Source: Phyllobacteriaceae bacterium (GTDB lineage Bacteria > Pseudomonadota > Alphaproteobacteria > Rhizobiales > Rhizobiaceae). Taken from it: a stretch of DNA of 64,000 nucleotides. The stretch covers positions 124,001 through 188,000 of the forward strand of contig JADJTR010000002.1 of assembly GCA_016711085.1 (NCBI GenBank), read 5' to 3'. The translations under genes and the position numbers were made by a program. Below, one piece after another: positions 8,437 to 17,490 of this stretch. The notes under the pieces were generated by a model that did no database searches, was not told the DNA's origin, and saw only the letters and a program-made list of their open reading frames with translations. The first letter of the stretch is position 1; each line of letters begins with the position of its first letter.

Positions 8437-9266
8437 GCGCGGCGCTCCAGATCGGCTGTGACAAGCGTGCGCAGTTCCTCCGTTACCCGCGGGCGGAGGC
8501 CGAACCAGTGTTCGAAACCCGGCGCGGCCTGATGCAGCAACATGCCGAGACCATCGACGATGGCCAGTCCGCGCGCGGCGGCGGCGGCGAGGATGGGGGT
8601 GATCAGTGGCGCATAGACGATGTCGGTGACCAATGCATGGTCGGGCAGGCGGTCGAGTTCGATCGGGAGAGCGCCGGCATCGTGGCCTTCCATGCCGAGC
8701 GCGGTGGTGTTGACCATCAGGTCGATCGCGCCGCAGGCGGCGTTGCGGTCTTCCCATGGTATGGCGCGCGCGCCGAGCGCACCGGCCAATTCGATGGCGC
8801 GCGCTTCCGTGCGATTGGCGACAAGGACGGTCAAGCCGCGTCGACGAAGCCCATAGACGACCGCCCGCGCCGCGCCGCCGGCGCCAAGCACCAAGGCTGT
8901 TTCACGTGAATCCCATCCCGGCGCCCGCGCATCGAGATTGGCGAGGAAGCCATGGGCGTCAGTGTTGCCGCCAATGGCGTGGCCCTTTTCGATCCAGATG
9001 GTGTTGACCGCGCCGATCGCCTCTGCCGCTTCGTCGCGGCTGGCGACCGCGGCGAATGCCGTTTCCTTGTTCGGCAAAGTCACATTGCCGCCGACATATC
9101 CGGATGCCGGCAGGGCGCGAAAGAATGCTTCCGCGCGATCGGGCGGTAAGTCGATGGGGTCATAGGTTCCGGGCAAGCCCAATTCGGACAGCCAATGGCG
9201 ATGGATCAGCGGCGAGCGCGAATGGGCGACCGGATGACCACAGATGAAAGCGCGCGCCTCAGCCAT
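8433..9266 (-). CDS. aroE: shikimate dehydrogenase
   Basis: AroE reduces 3-dehydroshikimate with NADPH in aromatic amino acid synthesis. The 277-residue product has the substrate motif HSRSPLIHRHW, the catalytic NVTLPNKE region, and the nucleotide-binding loop VLGAGGAARAVVYGL. The start ATG 9266 lies inside the end of maf (8-nt overlap). A parS-like palindrome is embedded in the coding sequence at 8898-8913. Confidence 0.96.
   Translation of the reverse strand: MAEARAFICGHPVAHSRSPLIHRHWLSELGLPGTYDPIDLPPDRAEAFFRALPASGYVGGNVTLPNKETAFAAVASRDEAAEAIGAVNTIWIEKGHAIGGNTDAHGFLANLDARAPGWDSRETALVLGAGGAARAVVYGLRRRGLTVLVANRTEARAIELAGALGARAIPWEDRNAACGAIDLMVNTTALGMEGHDAGALPIELDRLPDHALVTDIVYAPLITPILAAAAARGLAIVDGLGMLLHQAAPGFEHWFGLRPRVTEELRTLVTADLERRA
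8898..8913. promoter_or_regulatory. parS-like ParB site inside aroE
   Basis: The word TGTTTCACGTGAATCC matches the parS consensus TGTTTCACGTGAAACA at 14 of 16 positions, including the central TTCACGTGAA. It lies inside aroE, on the far side of the predicted origin from parAB. Functional binding is inferred. Confidence 0.6.
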
Positions 9267-9858
9267 CGATCGCCCCCAGACGGCGCAATTCGGCGAGCAA
9301 GGGCAACAACGGCAAGCCGGCGATGGTGAAAAAATCGCCATCGATCGCCTCGAACAGATTAATGCCCTCGCCTTCGATCTGATAGGCGCCGACACTGCCA
9401 AGCGCTTTCTCGCCGGCGGCGTCGAGGTGACGACCGATAAAAGCCGGCGACAATGATCGCATGGTCATGCGGGCGATGACGGTTTGACGCCACACGGCAT
9501 CGCCGTCGACAGCAATGGCGACAGCTGAATTCAGCTCGTGGGTTTTTCCCGACAGCTGCAACAGACGGCGGCGCGCCGCTTCCATGTCGGGGCATTTGTG
9601 CAGCACTTCGTCGCCAAGAGACAGCGTCTGGTCGCAGCCGATCACCAGCGCTCCGGGATGGCGCAACGAGGTTTCCTCGGCCTTGGCGACCGCCAGCACT
9701 TCGGCGAGATCGGCGGGCGTCGCCCCGCTGCCGGCCAGCGCCGACTCAACGGCGCGTTCGTCGATGCGGGCGGAATCGGTCGCAAACTCTATCCCGGCCC
9801 CGGCGAGAAGGGTTTTGCGGATCGGGCTTTGCGAGGCGAGTATGACCGGCTTGTACAC
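9259..9858 (-). CDS. maf: Maf/YhdE family nucleotide pyrophosphatase
   Basis: Maf proteins hydrolyse non-canonical or modified NTPs. The 199-residue product begins VYKPVILASQSPIRKTLL, the family's N-terminal signature, and contains VIGCDQTLSLGDEVLHKC, with the catalytic Asp. The start is assigned to GTG 9858, preceded by GACGGAAAAA. A longer open frame reaches back into ppsR but reads as antisense-like, arginine-rich sequence. It overlaps aroE by 8 nt. Confidence 0.92.
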   Translation of the reverse strand: MYKPVILASQSPIRKTLLAGAGIEFATDSARIDERAVESALAGSGATPADLAEVLAVAKAEETSLRHPGALVIGCDQTLSLGDEVLHKCPDMEAARRRLLQLSGKTHELNSAVAIAVDGDAVWRQTVIARMTMRSLSPAFIGRHLDAAGEKALGSVGAYQIEGEGINLFEAIDGDFFTIAGLPLLPLLAELRRLGAIDG

Positions 9859-9887
9859 GCGTTTTTCCGTCGGGTTTCGGTACCGGG

Positions 9888-10709
9888 CTAACGCGCCCGG
9901 TTGCGCAAGGCAAGGATCGCGGCGGCGGTTTCCTCGATCGAACGGCGCGTCACATCGATGACCGGCCAGCCGTTGCGGGCGCATAATTGGCGAGCATAGG
10001 CGATTTCCTCGGCGATATGCGAACGATCGACATAGCCGGAGGAATCGTAACCGGAGGTAACTCCGAGCATGCGGTTCTGGCGGACCTGGGAGACGCGTTC
10101 GGCCGAAGCGACCAGACCGACGATCAGTGGTTTGCGCGCTGTCGACAGCGCTTCGGGCAGCGGCATCCCCAGGACGATCGGCACGTTGGCGGTTTTGATG
10201 CCGCGATTGGCGAGATAGATCGACGTCGGGGTTTTCGATGTACGCGAAACGCCGACGATGACCACATCGGCATCGTCGACATCCTGGGGCAGCTGCCCGT
10301 CATCGTGCTCCATGGTGAAATTGAGCGCGTCGATGCGAAGAAAATAGGATGCATCAAGATCGTGCTGGGCGCCAACCCGCTGGTTGGCCGGTTCGCCGAG
10401 ATAGGTGCGGAAAACCGAAATGACCGGTTCGAGGACCGATACCGCCGGCAAGCCCTTTTCGGCGCAACGGGCTTCGATCATGGCGGCAAGTTTTGAATCG
10501 ATGACGGTGTAGAGCACGATGCCCGGTTCGGCGTCGATCTCCTCCATGACCTTGGCGATTTGCCGTTCGGATCGGATCAGGGGGTAAATATGCTCGATGG
10601 CCCTGGTGTCGGGATATTGGGCGGCGGCGGCCCGGCCGGCGGCAAGCAGCGTCTCGCCGGTAGCGTCGGAGATCAGGTGGAGATGGAAAAACCGGTGATG
10701 TGCGGTCAA
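9888..10709 (-). CDS. ppsR: pyruvate phosphate dikinase regulatory protein / kinase-pyrophosphorylase (DUF299)
   Basis: This family phosphorylates and dephosphorylates PEP synthase or pyruvate phosphate dikinase. The product has FFHLHLISDATGETL at its N-terminus and the P-loop-like GVSRTSKTPTSIYLANRG in the middle. The start is uncertain: TTG 10709 gives the family-like beginning (TAHHRFFHLHL). A longer frame reaches a GTG at 10793 but crosses three DnaA-box-like words and adds a non-conserved extension, so the shorter start is preferred. Together with hemE it flanks the candidate origin. Confidence 0.92.
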   Translation of the reverse strand: MTAHHRFFHLHLISDATGETLLAAGRAAAAQYPDTRAIEHIYPLIRSERQIAKVMEEIDAEPGIVLYTVIDSKLAAMIEARCAEKGLPAVSVLEPVISVFRTYLGEPANQRVGAQHDLDASYFLRIDALNFTMEHDDGQLPQDVDDADVVIVGVSRTSKTPTSIYLANRGIKTANVPIVLGMPLPEALSTARKPLIVGLVASAERVSQVRQNRMLGVTSGYDSSGYVDRSHIAEEIAYARQLCARNGWPVIDVTRRSIEETAAAILALRNRAR

Positions 10710-10717
10710 GGCGGTCC

Positions 10718-10736
10718 TGTGGATCGATGTGGAAAA
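10718..10736 (-). promoter_or_regulatory. pair of DnaA-box-like words
   Basis: On the minus strand these read TTTTCCACA (10736-10728) and CGATCCACA (10726-10718), differing from TTATCCACA at one and two positions, and separated by one base. The second differs from the Caulobacter-type TGATCCACA at one position. Confidence 0.5.
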
Positions 10737-10785
10737 CCGGGCGATGGCCGGGTCGGGGATCGGCGCCAGTGTATCAAAGGCGCGG

Positions 10786-10794
10786 TCATCCACA
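10786..10794 (+). promoter_or_regulatory. DnaA-box-like word
   Basis: TCATCCACA matches TTATCCACA at eight of nine positions. It lies about 50 bp from the paired boxes, inside the candidate origin. Confidence 0.5.
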
Positions 10795-11027
10795 AACCTT
10801 GCGGCGTGAATTCCTGCCGGCGCGATGAGTTGAAAGCGGGGATATCGCCGGTTTTCCCTCAGCGCGCTTTGCGCTGGTGTTTTTGGAGCCTGTAAATAGC
10901 TGATTTGACGATGATTATATGGTTATCCCCGAAGTTCCCAATTTGCCGTCCTCCGCTCGGATATCGATGCAACGCCATTGTGAGGCTGGCTGAATGCGGG
11001 AAAAACAGCTAATCCCCGCCAGTGACA

Positions 11028-11064
11028 GAGTCTGAGAATAATAAATCAGATTCAAACGAGATTC
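11028..11064. promoter_or_regulatory. cluster of three GANTC (CcrM) sites
   Basis: GAGTC at 11028-11032, GATTC at 11049-11053 and GATTC at 11060-11064 fall within 37 bp directly upstream of hemE. GANTC is the recognition word of the cell-cycle methylase CcrM in Alphaproteobacteria; clustering near origins is known. Methylation control here is inferred. Confidence 0.5.
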
Positions 11065-11077
11065 TTGAAAGGACGCC

Positions 11078-12131
11078 ATGTCGGCCAACGGTGGAAAAAT
11101 CGGCGGGGAGCGCAAGGTGCTTTCGGTCCTCAAGGGGCAGAAATTGTATCCGCCGCCAATCTGGATGATGCGCCAGGCCGGCCGGTATTTGCCGGAATAC
11201 AGGGCTACGAGAGCGCAGGCGAAGGGCTTTCTCGACCTGTGTTATACCCCGGACCTTGCTGTCGAGGTGACCCTTCAGCCGATTCGCCGTTTTGGTTTCG
11301 ATGCGGCGATCCTGTTTTCGGACATTCTTGTCGTGCCCCATGCGCTTGGACGCGATCTGTCTTTCGAAGAAAACCGCGGACCGGTGATGACGCCAATGAC
11401 GGCCGGGGAGATCGATGCAATCGATCCTGGCGGATTTCACGAACACCTTGAGCCGGTTTATGAAACCGTTCGGCGGCTGCGCGCCGAATTGCCGTCGGAA
11501 ACGACATTGCTCGGGTTTTGCGGGGCGCCATGGACAGTCGCGACCTACATGATCGCGGGTCATGGATCATCGGATCAAGCCGCGACGCGGCTGTTCGGAT
11601 ATCGCCAGCCGCAGGTTTTTCGGCGTTTGCTCGATCTTCTCGCCGATGTTTCGGCCGACTATTTGGTTCGCCAGATCGATGCCGGGGCGGACGCGGTGCA
11701 GATCTTCGATTCCTGGGCGGGCGTTCTCGATGAGGCGAGTTTTGCGGCCTGGTGCGTTGCGCCGGTGAAAAGGTTGGTCGATCGGGTCCGGGTCCAGCGG
11801 CCGGAAGCGGTGATCATCGGTTTCCCGCGCGGTGCGGGGACGCTCTATGAGGGTTACCGTGAAAAGACCGGTGTCGATGCGCTCGGGCTCGATTGGTCCG
11901 TGCCGCTCGGGCAGGCTTCGATGCTGCAGCGGGTGGGTGCGGTACAGGGCAATCTTGATCCGCAACGGTTGGTGGCGGGCGGGAGCGCCCTCGAAGATGG
12001 CATCGATGCGATACTGGCCGGACTTGGCCAAGGACCGCTGGTTTTCAATCTCCGGACACGGCATAACGCCGGACGCTCCCTTGGCGCATGTGGAGCGGAT
12101 GGTCGAGCGGGTTAGACGGGCGGAGATCTGA
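11078..12131 (+). CDS. hemE: uroporphyrinogen decarboxylase (frameshift near the C-terminus)
   Basis: HemE removes four carboxyl groups from uroporphyrinogen III in heme synthesis. The product shows PPIWMMRQAGRYLPEYR near the N-terminus and IIGFPRGAGTLY and QGNLDP later, all family landmarks. AAAGGA at 11068-11073 supports ATG 11078. Near 12052 an apparent extra C shifts the frame: the written frame ends in an arginine-rich tail at 12115. Another frame gives the expected GHGITPDAPLAHVERMVERV and stops at 12131, next to hemJ. Since hemE is normally needed for heme, a sequence error is more likely than real loss. Confidence 0.92.
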
Positions 12132-12674
12132 TTGGTGGAATCACGGGAAGAAATGCAAACGAGCGGCCGCAAGGCGGCGATGCGGGCCGGCGTCGCGCTG
12201 GCTGTCTTCATCGGATTGACTGTGCTTCTGTTTCTCGCCGATCCGGATGGTTTCTATCTTTGGGCCAAGGCCATCCATGTCATCGCGATCATTTCGTGGA
12301 TGGCCGGCATGGTCTATCTGCCGCGGCTGTTCATTTACCATTGCGAAGCCGAAAACGGGTCGGCGCAGGCCGAGACTTTCAAGGTGATGGAGCGCCGCCT
12401 TTTGCGTGTGATCATCAATCCGGCGATGACGATCAGTTGGGTTTTCGGGCTGTGGCTGGCCTGGGATGGCGGTTTCCTGATGTCGGGCTGGTTCCATGTG
12501 AAACTGGCGGCCGCGCTCGGTCTGTCGGCGGCGCATGGCTATTTTGCCCGGGCGGTGCGGCTGTTCGCGGAGGATCGCAACACCGTCAGCCAGCGCAATT
12601 GGCGCCTGCTGAACGAAGTTCCGACGGCCTTGATGATCGTCATTGTGATCCTTGTGATCGTCAAACCATTCTGA
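12132..12674 (+). CDS. hemJ: protoporphyrinogen oxidase HemJ
   Basis: HemJ oxidises protoporphyrinogen IX in many bacteria that lack HemG and HemY. The product of up to 180 residues has four hydrophobic helices, with the conserved histidine in KAIHVIAIISWMAGMVYLPR and an invariant-looking HVKLAAAL later. The long frame starts with TTG at 12132, immediately after the restored hemE stop; ATG 12153 is an alternative with GGGAAG just upstream. Adjacency to hemE supports the heme role. Confidence 0.9.
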   Translation: MVESREEMQTSGRKAAMRAGVALAVFIGLTVLLFLADPDGFYLWAKAIHVIAIISWMAGMVYLPRLFIYHCEAENGSAQAETFKVMERRLLRVIINPAMTISWVFGLWLAWDGGFLMSGWFHVKLAAALGLSAAHGYFARAVRLFAEDRNTVSQRNWRLLNEVPTALMIVIVILVIVKPF

Positions 12675-12699
12675 TCGTGCTTTGTGCTTGCTCCGAAGC

Positions 12700-12780
12700 C
12701 GGCGACGCGTTAGAGGGGGGCGCCTTCCTTCGGCAGACGCCCTTCCTCGCTTGATGGTGCGCGCCGCCCCTCCCCTTTTG
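12700..12780 (+). promoter_or_regulatory. rho leader with GC-rich hairpin potential
   Basis: The 171-bp gap between hemJ and rho holds GGGCG/CGCCC arms (about 12718-12743) and a C-rich stretch ending CCCCTTTT near 12779. This could be a terminator for hemJ or part of a rho leader; rho is autoregulated in several bacteria. Structure was judged by eye only. Confidence 0.3.
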
Positions 12781-12845
12781 TGTTCTTGCCGGGCGTGAAT
12801 GAATTCCCGGCCTGGATTTTTCGCTTCTCAAAGAGATCAAAGTCA

Positions 12846-14108
12846 ATGCAGGAAATGAAACTCCAAACGCTCAAAAGCAAAGGTCCGACGGATCTTATCG
12901 CTTTTGCTGAATCAGTCGAGGTAGAAAACGCCAGTTTGATGCGCAAGCAAGAATTGATGTTTGCGATTTTGAAGAAGTTGGCACAACAAGACGTCGAGAT
13001 TATTGGTGAAGGCGTTGTTGAGGTTTTGCAGGATGGCTTTGGTTTCTTGCGTTCGGCTAACGCAAACTATTTGCCCGGCCCCGACGACATTTATATTTCG
13101 CCGTCCCAAATCCGTCGTTTCTCGCTGAAAACCGGCGATACCGTCGAAGGCCCGATTCGCAGCCCCAAGGAAGGCGAGCGCTATTTCGCCTTGCTGAAGG
13201 TCAACACGATCAACTTCGAGGATCCGGAGAAAATCCGCCACAAGGCGCATTTCGACAATCTGACGCCGCTCTATCCGAACGAACGGCTGAGAATGGAAAC
13301 AGAGACGCCGACAAAGGACCTGTCGTCGCGGGTCATAGATTTGATCGCGCCACTCGGCAAAGGCCAGCGCGGCTTGATCGTGGCGCCGCCGCGCACGGGC
13401 AAAACCGTGCTGCTGCAGAACATCGCCCATTCGATCACGGCCAATCATCCCGAATGCTATCTGATCGTGTTGCTGATCGATGAGCGGCCCGAGGAAGTCA
13501 CCGACATGCAGCGCTCGGTAAAGGGCGAAGTTGTGTCGTCGACGTTCGACGAGCCGGCGACGCGGCACGTGGCAGTCGCTGAAATGGTGATCGAGAAGGC
13601 CAAGCGGCTTGTGGAGCATCAGCGCGACGTGGTCATCCTGCTCGATTCGATCACCCGTCTTGGCCGGGCCTACAACACCGTCGTTCCCTCTTCGGGCAAG
13701 GTGCTGACCGGCGGCGTCGACGCCAATGCGTTGCAGCGCCCGAAGCGTTTTTTCGGCGCGGCGCGCAATATCGAGGAAGGCGGCTCGCTGACCATCATCG
13801 CCACGGCGCTGATCGACACCGGCAGTCGCATGGATGAAGTGATTTTCGAAGAGTTCAAGGGTACGGGCAATTCGGAAATCGTGCTTGATCGGAAAGTGGC
13901 CGACAAACGGATTTTCCCGTCGATGGACATCCTCAAGTCGGGGACGCGCAAGGAAGATCTGCTGGTGCCGAAGAACGAGCTGCAGAAAGTCTATGTGCTA
14001 CGCCGGATCCTTTCGCCGATGGGCACGACCGATGCGATCGAGTTCCTCATCGACAAGCTCAAGCAAACCAAAACCAATGGCGATTTTTTCGATTCGATGA
14101 ACACCTGA
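12846..14108 (+). CDS. rho: transcription termination factor Rho
   Basis: Rho is the hexameric RNA helicase that ends transcription at Rho-dependent sites. The 420-residue product has the RNA-binding cold-shock-like domain (GFGFLRSANANYLPGPDDIY), Walker A APPRTGKTVLLQ, and LIVLLIDERPEEVTDMQRSV. ATG 12846 gives the usual MQEMKLQTLK start; the upstream in-frame codons lie in the leader. Codons 1-75 are more A/T-rich than the rest of the gene and its neighbours. Confidence 0.97.
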   Translation: MQEMKLQTLKSKGPTDLIAFAESVEVENASLMRKQELMFAILKKLAQQDVEIIGEGVVEVLQDGFGFLRSANANYLPGPDDIYISPSQIRRFSLKTGDTVEGPIRSPKEGERYFALLKVNTINFEDPEKIRHKAHFDNLTPLYPNERLRMETETPTKDLSSRVIDLIAPLGKGQRGLIVAPPRTGKTVLLQNIAHSITANHPECYLIVLLIDERPEEVTDMQRSVKGEVVSSTFDEPATRHVAVAEMVIEKAKRLVEHQRDVVILLDSITRLGRAYNTVVPSSGKVLTGGVDANALQRPKRFFGAARNIEEGGSLTIIATALIDTGSRMDEVIFEEFKGTGNSEIVLDRKVADKRIFPSMDILKSGTRKEDLLVPKNELQKVYVLRRILSPMGTTDAIEFLIDKLKQTKTNGDFFDSMNT

Positions 14109-14173
14109 TGTCCTGCGCAGTCAGGATTCGGAACCGAAACGAAGCTTCGGGCTCTTAGCGTGAGACGATTGTC

Positions 14174-15490
14174 ATGGGTTCGCTCGGACGCGGCGGTGGT
14201 GCAACAATATGCGCCTTGTCAAGCGGCCGCTTACCGAGCGGTGTAGCGGTCGTTCGCATTTCCGGCCGGAGGGCCTTCGAAATCCTTGAAGCGATGACGG
14301 GCGGGTTGGGTGAACCGGGCCGGGCTCGACTGACGTCGATTCGTTGCCGGAACGGCGAAATCCTCGACCGTGGCTTGGTCTTGGCCTTCAAATCGCCCGC
14401 GAGTTTTACAGGCGAAGATGTCGTGGAAATTCACTTCCACGGTGGCCCGGCTGTCGTACGAGCCGGATTGGCGGAAATCTGCCGGTTTCCCGATACGCGA
14501 ATTGCGGATGCAGGTGAATTTACGCGTAGGGCCTTTGTCAATGGCAAGTTGGATTTGGTCTCCGCCGAAAATCTGGCCGATCTGGTGTGGGCTGAGACGG
14601 AAACGCAAAGGCGATTGGCGATCGCGAACGCCAATGGTGAAAGCCTTGCCCTTTATGGTGATTGGCGCCGCCTCTTGATCGAGGCGCGCGCTTTGATCGA
14701 GGCCGAGCTGGATTTTTCCGAGGAGGAAGACGTCCCGGGTTCGGTTCGGGATGCTTGCCTCGATACGGTGAAGCGTCTGGTCACGGATATCGACAAGCAC
14801 AGGGAAGGTTACAGGCGGGCGGAGTTGATACGCAATGGATTCCGCATAGTATTGCTGGGCGAGCCGAACGCGGGCAAGTCCTCCCTTCTCAATGCGCTTG
14901 CCGGGCGCGATGCGGCTATTGTCAGCGCCGAACCCGGGACAACACGGGATCTGATAGAAGTTTCGCTTGAGTTGAGCGGTCTGAAGGTTGTGATTACCGA
15001 TACTGCCGGGCTCAGGGAAGGTGGCAGTACGATAGAAGTTGAGGGGATGTCGCGGGCGCGGGCGCGGGCGAAAGAGGCTGATCTGGTTCTTTGGTTGAAA
15101 AGCCCTTCATGCACGGCCGCTCCTCCCGATGAGTTGTCGGCGGTGGTCGTGGAAACGAAAGCCGATCTCAGGACGGACCCGGGGTCTTGTGAAAGTTTGC
15201 GGGTTTCGTCGAAAACAGGTGAGGGCCTCGATCACCTGTTGGACTTCTTGGGCCGGCGGGCATCTGAGGCTACAAGTGGGTCGGATGCATCGCCGACCCA
15301 TTGGCGCCAGGCTGAGTTGTTGAGGATAGCATCGGAACACCTGCATCAGGCGACTTCGTTGGGCTTGGCGCCGGAAGTTGTTGCGGAACACCTGCGCATC
15401 GGTTCGGAAAATTTGGGGCGCGTCGTTGGCGATATCGATGTTGAGGACATGCTCGACATGATATTCTCCCGCTTTTGCGTCGGGAAATGA
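14174..15490 (+). CDS. mnmE: tRNA modification GTPase MnmE
   Basis: MnmE works with MnmG to place the 5-carboxymethylaminomethyl (or taurinomethyl-like) group on wobble uridine 34. The 438-residue product has the N-terminal folate-binding domain (ICALSSGRLPSGVAVVRISG), the G domain with GEPNAGKSS (G1) and DTAGLREGG (G3), and the C-terminal catalytic cysteine motif CVGK at the very end. Its stop codon forms the first bases of a parS-like palindrome. The reading frame is intact. Confidence 0.96.
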   Translation: MGSLGRGGGATICALSSGRLPSGVAVVRISGRRAFEILEAMTGGLGEPGRARLTSIRCRNGEILDRGLVLAFKSPASFTGEDVVEIHFHGGPAVVRAGLAEICRFPDTRIADAGEFTRRAFVNGKLDLVSAENLADLVWAETETQRRLAIANANGESLALYGDWRRLLIEARALIEAELDFSEEEDVPGSVRDACLDTVKRLVTDIDKHREGYRRAELIRNGFRIVLLGEPNAGKSSLLNALAGRDAAIVSAEPGTTRDLIEVSLELSGLKVVITDTAGLREGGSTIEVEGMSRARARAKEADLVLWLKSPSCTAAPPDELSAVVVETKADLRTDPGSCESLRVSSKTGEGLDHLLDFLGRRASEATSGSDASPTHWRQAELLRIASEHLHQATSLGLAPEVVAEHLRIGSENLGRVVGDIDVEDMLDMIFSRFCVGK

Positions 15491-15503
15491 TTCACGTGAA
15501 ACA
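15488..15503. promoter_or_regulatory. parS-like site 1 of the mnmE-mnmG triplet
   Basis: TGATTCACGTGAAACA matches the parS consensus at 15 of 16 positions. It overlaps the mnmE stop codon and starts 37 bp before the next copy. Confidence 0.8.
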
Positions 15504-15524
15504 ACGGCCTGTGGAGCGGGTCGA

Positions 15525-15540
15525 CGATTCACGTGAAACG
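15525..15540. promoter_or_regulatory. parS-like site 2 of the mnmE-mnmG triplet
   Basis: CGATTCACGTGAAACG matches the parS consensus at 13 of 16 positions, with the palindromic core TTCACGTGAA intact. It sits exactly 37 bp from the copies on either side. Confidence 0.7.
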
Positions 15541-15561
15541 TGAACGCCGGCCGGAAACTCC

Positions 15562-15577
15562 GGTTTCACGTGAAACA
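15562..15577. promoter_or_regulatory. parS-like site 3 of the mnmE-mnmG triplet
   Basis: GGTTTCACGTGAAACA matches the parS consensus at 15 of 16 positions and lies about 45 bp upstream of the mnmG start. Confidence 0.82.
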
Positions 15578-15619
15578 TGAGCGCTTGACAAGTTGGCAAG
15601 TTCGGAGCCTACGGAATTC

Positions 15620-17490
15620 ATGAGCATGAGGTTCGATGTCATCGTGATTGGCGGCGGGCATGCCGGTTGCGAAGCTGCCGCCGCGGCCTCCCGCATGGGA
15701 GCAGCGACCGCGCTGATCACCATCAGCCGAGCCAATCTCGGTACGATGTCGTGCAATCCGGCCATAGGCGGGGTCGGGAAGGGTCATCTCGTTCGCGAGA
15801 TCGATGCGCTTGATGGTTTGATGGGGCGGGTAGCCGATGCGGCCGGAATCCAGTTCCGTCTGCTCAACCGGCGAAAGGGCCCGGCTGTGCGCGGCCCGAG
15901 GGCGCAGGCGGATCGGAAACTCTATAAGGTGGCGATGGCTTCGGCGCTTGATGCTCAAGACAATTTGACGATAGTTGAAGCCGAGGTCGTCGATTTCCGC
16001 ATTGAAGACCGTCAGGTTCGCGGCGTGTCTCTCGCCGACGGCCGGCGATTGGAATGCCGGGCGGTCGTTCTAACCACAGGAACTTTTCTTCGGGGATTGA
16101 TCCATATTGGCGACAGGCAATTTGCCGCCGGAAGGATGGGCGAGGCCGCCACCCGTGGCCTATCGTCGACATTGACAAGTGCCGGTTTCCGGCTCGGGCG
16201 GTTGAAAACCGGCACGCCGCCGCGCCTTGATGGTCGCACCATCGATTGGTCGGGCATCGGGATGCAGGCCGGGGATGATGATCCCAAGCCGTTTTCCTTC
16301 ATGACGGAGCACATCGAAAATCGGCAGATCGAATGCGGGATCTCCCGGACCACGCCGGCGACGCACGCCATTATCCGGGAGAATCTGCATCGTTCGGCGA
16401 TGTATTCAGGGGCGATTGAAGGGATCGGGCCGCGTTATTGTCCATCGATCGAGGACAAGATAGTCAAGTTCGGCGATCGAGACGGCCATCAGGTTTTCCT
16501 CGAACCGGAAGGGCTGGACGATTTCACAGTCTATCCGAACGGAATCTCGACATCGCTGCCGGAGGACGCCCAACATGCGTTTTTGGCAACCATTCCGGGG
16601 CTTGAACGAGTTAAAGTGTTGCAACCGGGTTACGCCATTGAGTATGACCATGTCGATCCCCGTGAACTGCATCCCTGGTTGGAGACGCGGCGGATCGGCG
16701 GGCTCTATTTGGCTGGCCAAATCAATGGAACGACCGGTTACGAAGAGGCAGCGGGGCAAGGCCTTGTTGCCGGAATCAATGCCGCCCGACGCGCCTCGGG
16801 AGTCGATCCGGTGGTGTTCAGCCGGGCCGACTCCTATATCGGCGTGATGGTGGACGATCTCACCGGTCGGGGTATCACAGAGCCTTACCGCATGTTTACT
16901 TCGCGGGCCGAATTCCGGCTGTCGCTTCGGGCCGACAACGCGGATGAGAGAATGACACCGTTGGGATTGGAACTTGGCTTGGTCGGAGTGGAGCGCCGGC
17001 GCAAGTTTGAAAGCTACAAAAGCGAACTCGATGAAGGGCGTCGGGTCTTGAAAGGAGTTCGGTTTACACCGAATGAGGCCGCCGCCAGGGGTTTTTTGGT
17101 CAATCACGACGGCGTTCGTCGGGATGCGTTGGCGCTACTGGCCAGTCCCGATATCGGATTTGCTGACCTGGTCGCGCAATGGCCAACGGAAATCGCGGGC
17201 ATAAGCCGAAGGGCGGCGGAAGCGATCGAAATTGACGCAAAATATGGCGTCTATCTCGAACGGCAATCGGCGGCGATGGAAATGCTGCGGCGGAGGAACA
17301 ACGGAACATCCCGGACGGGTTCGACTATGGCGGTATTGGTGGGCTGTCGAACGAGCTGCGAAGTAAACTCGTGGCGCAACGTCCAAGGAATCTGCGGGAG
17401 GCGGAACGCATCGATGGCATGACGCCGATTGCATTGGCGCTGGTGCTTGCGCATGTCCGCAATGCGGAAGAGCGGGAATCTGCGGCATGA
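15620..17490 (+). CDS. mnmG: tRNA uridine-5-carboxymethylaminomethyl modification enzyme MnmG (frameshift)
   Basis: MnmG (GidA) is the FAD-dependent partner of MnmE. The start MSMRFDVIVIGGGHAGCEAA shows the dinucleotide-binding GGGHAGCEA, followed by NPAIGGVGKGHLVREIDALD. The written frame is broken near 17289-17296: it ends at 17422 with an unrelated tail. Adding one G restores a sequence through FDYGGIGGLSNEL and ERIDGMTPIALALVL to a TGA at 17488-17490 that overlaps the rsmG ATG. Start is 15620 or 15626. The C-terminal domain that binds MnmE and tRNA lies after the break. Confidence 0.94.

Larger units (their letters stand above)
10710..11077. other. candidate chromosomal replication origin (oriC)
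   Basis: This 368-bp interval without a convincing gene lies between divergent ppsR and hemE, the position known for oriC in Caulobacter and other Alphaproteobacteria. DnaA-box-like words occur at 10718-10726, 10728-10736 and 10786-10794, with a weaker TTATCCCCG at 10923-10931. AT-rich stretches lie at about 10890-10926 and 11034-11066. Three GANTC sites (11028, 11049, 11060) cluster just before hemE. Genes on both sides read away from it, and parAB with several parS sites follow within 10 kb. Assignment is by context and motifs. Confidence 0.7.

Noticed and set aside
10710..10793. 28-residue N-terminal extension of ppsR from a GTG
   Set aside because: Not conserved in style, and it covers three DnaA-box-like words; the shorter start fits the family.
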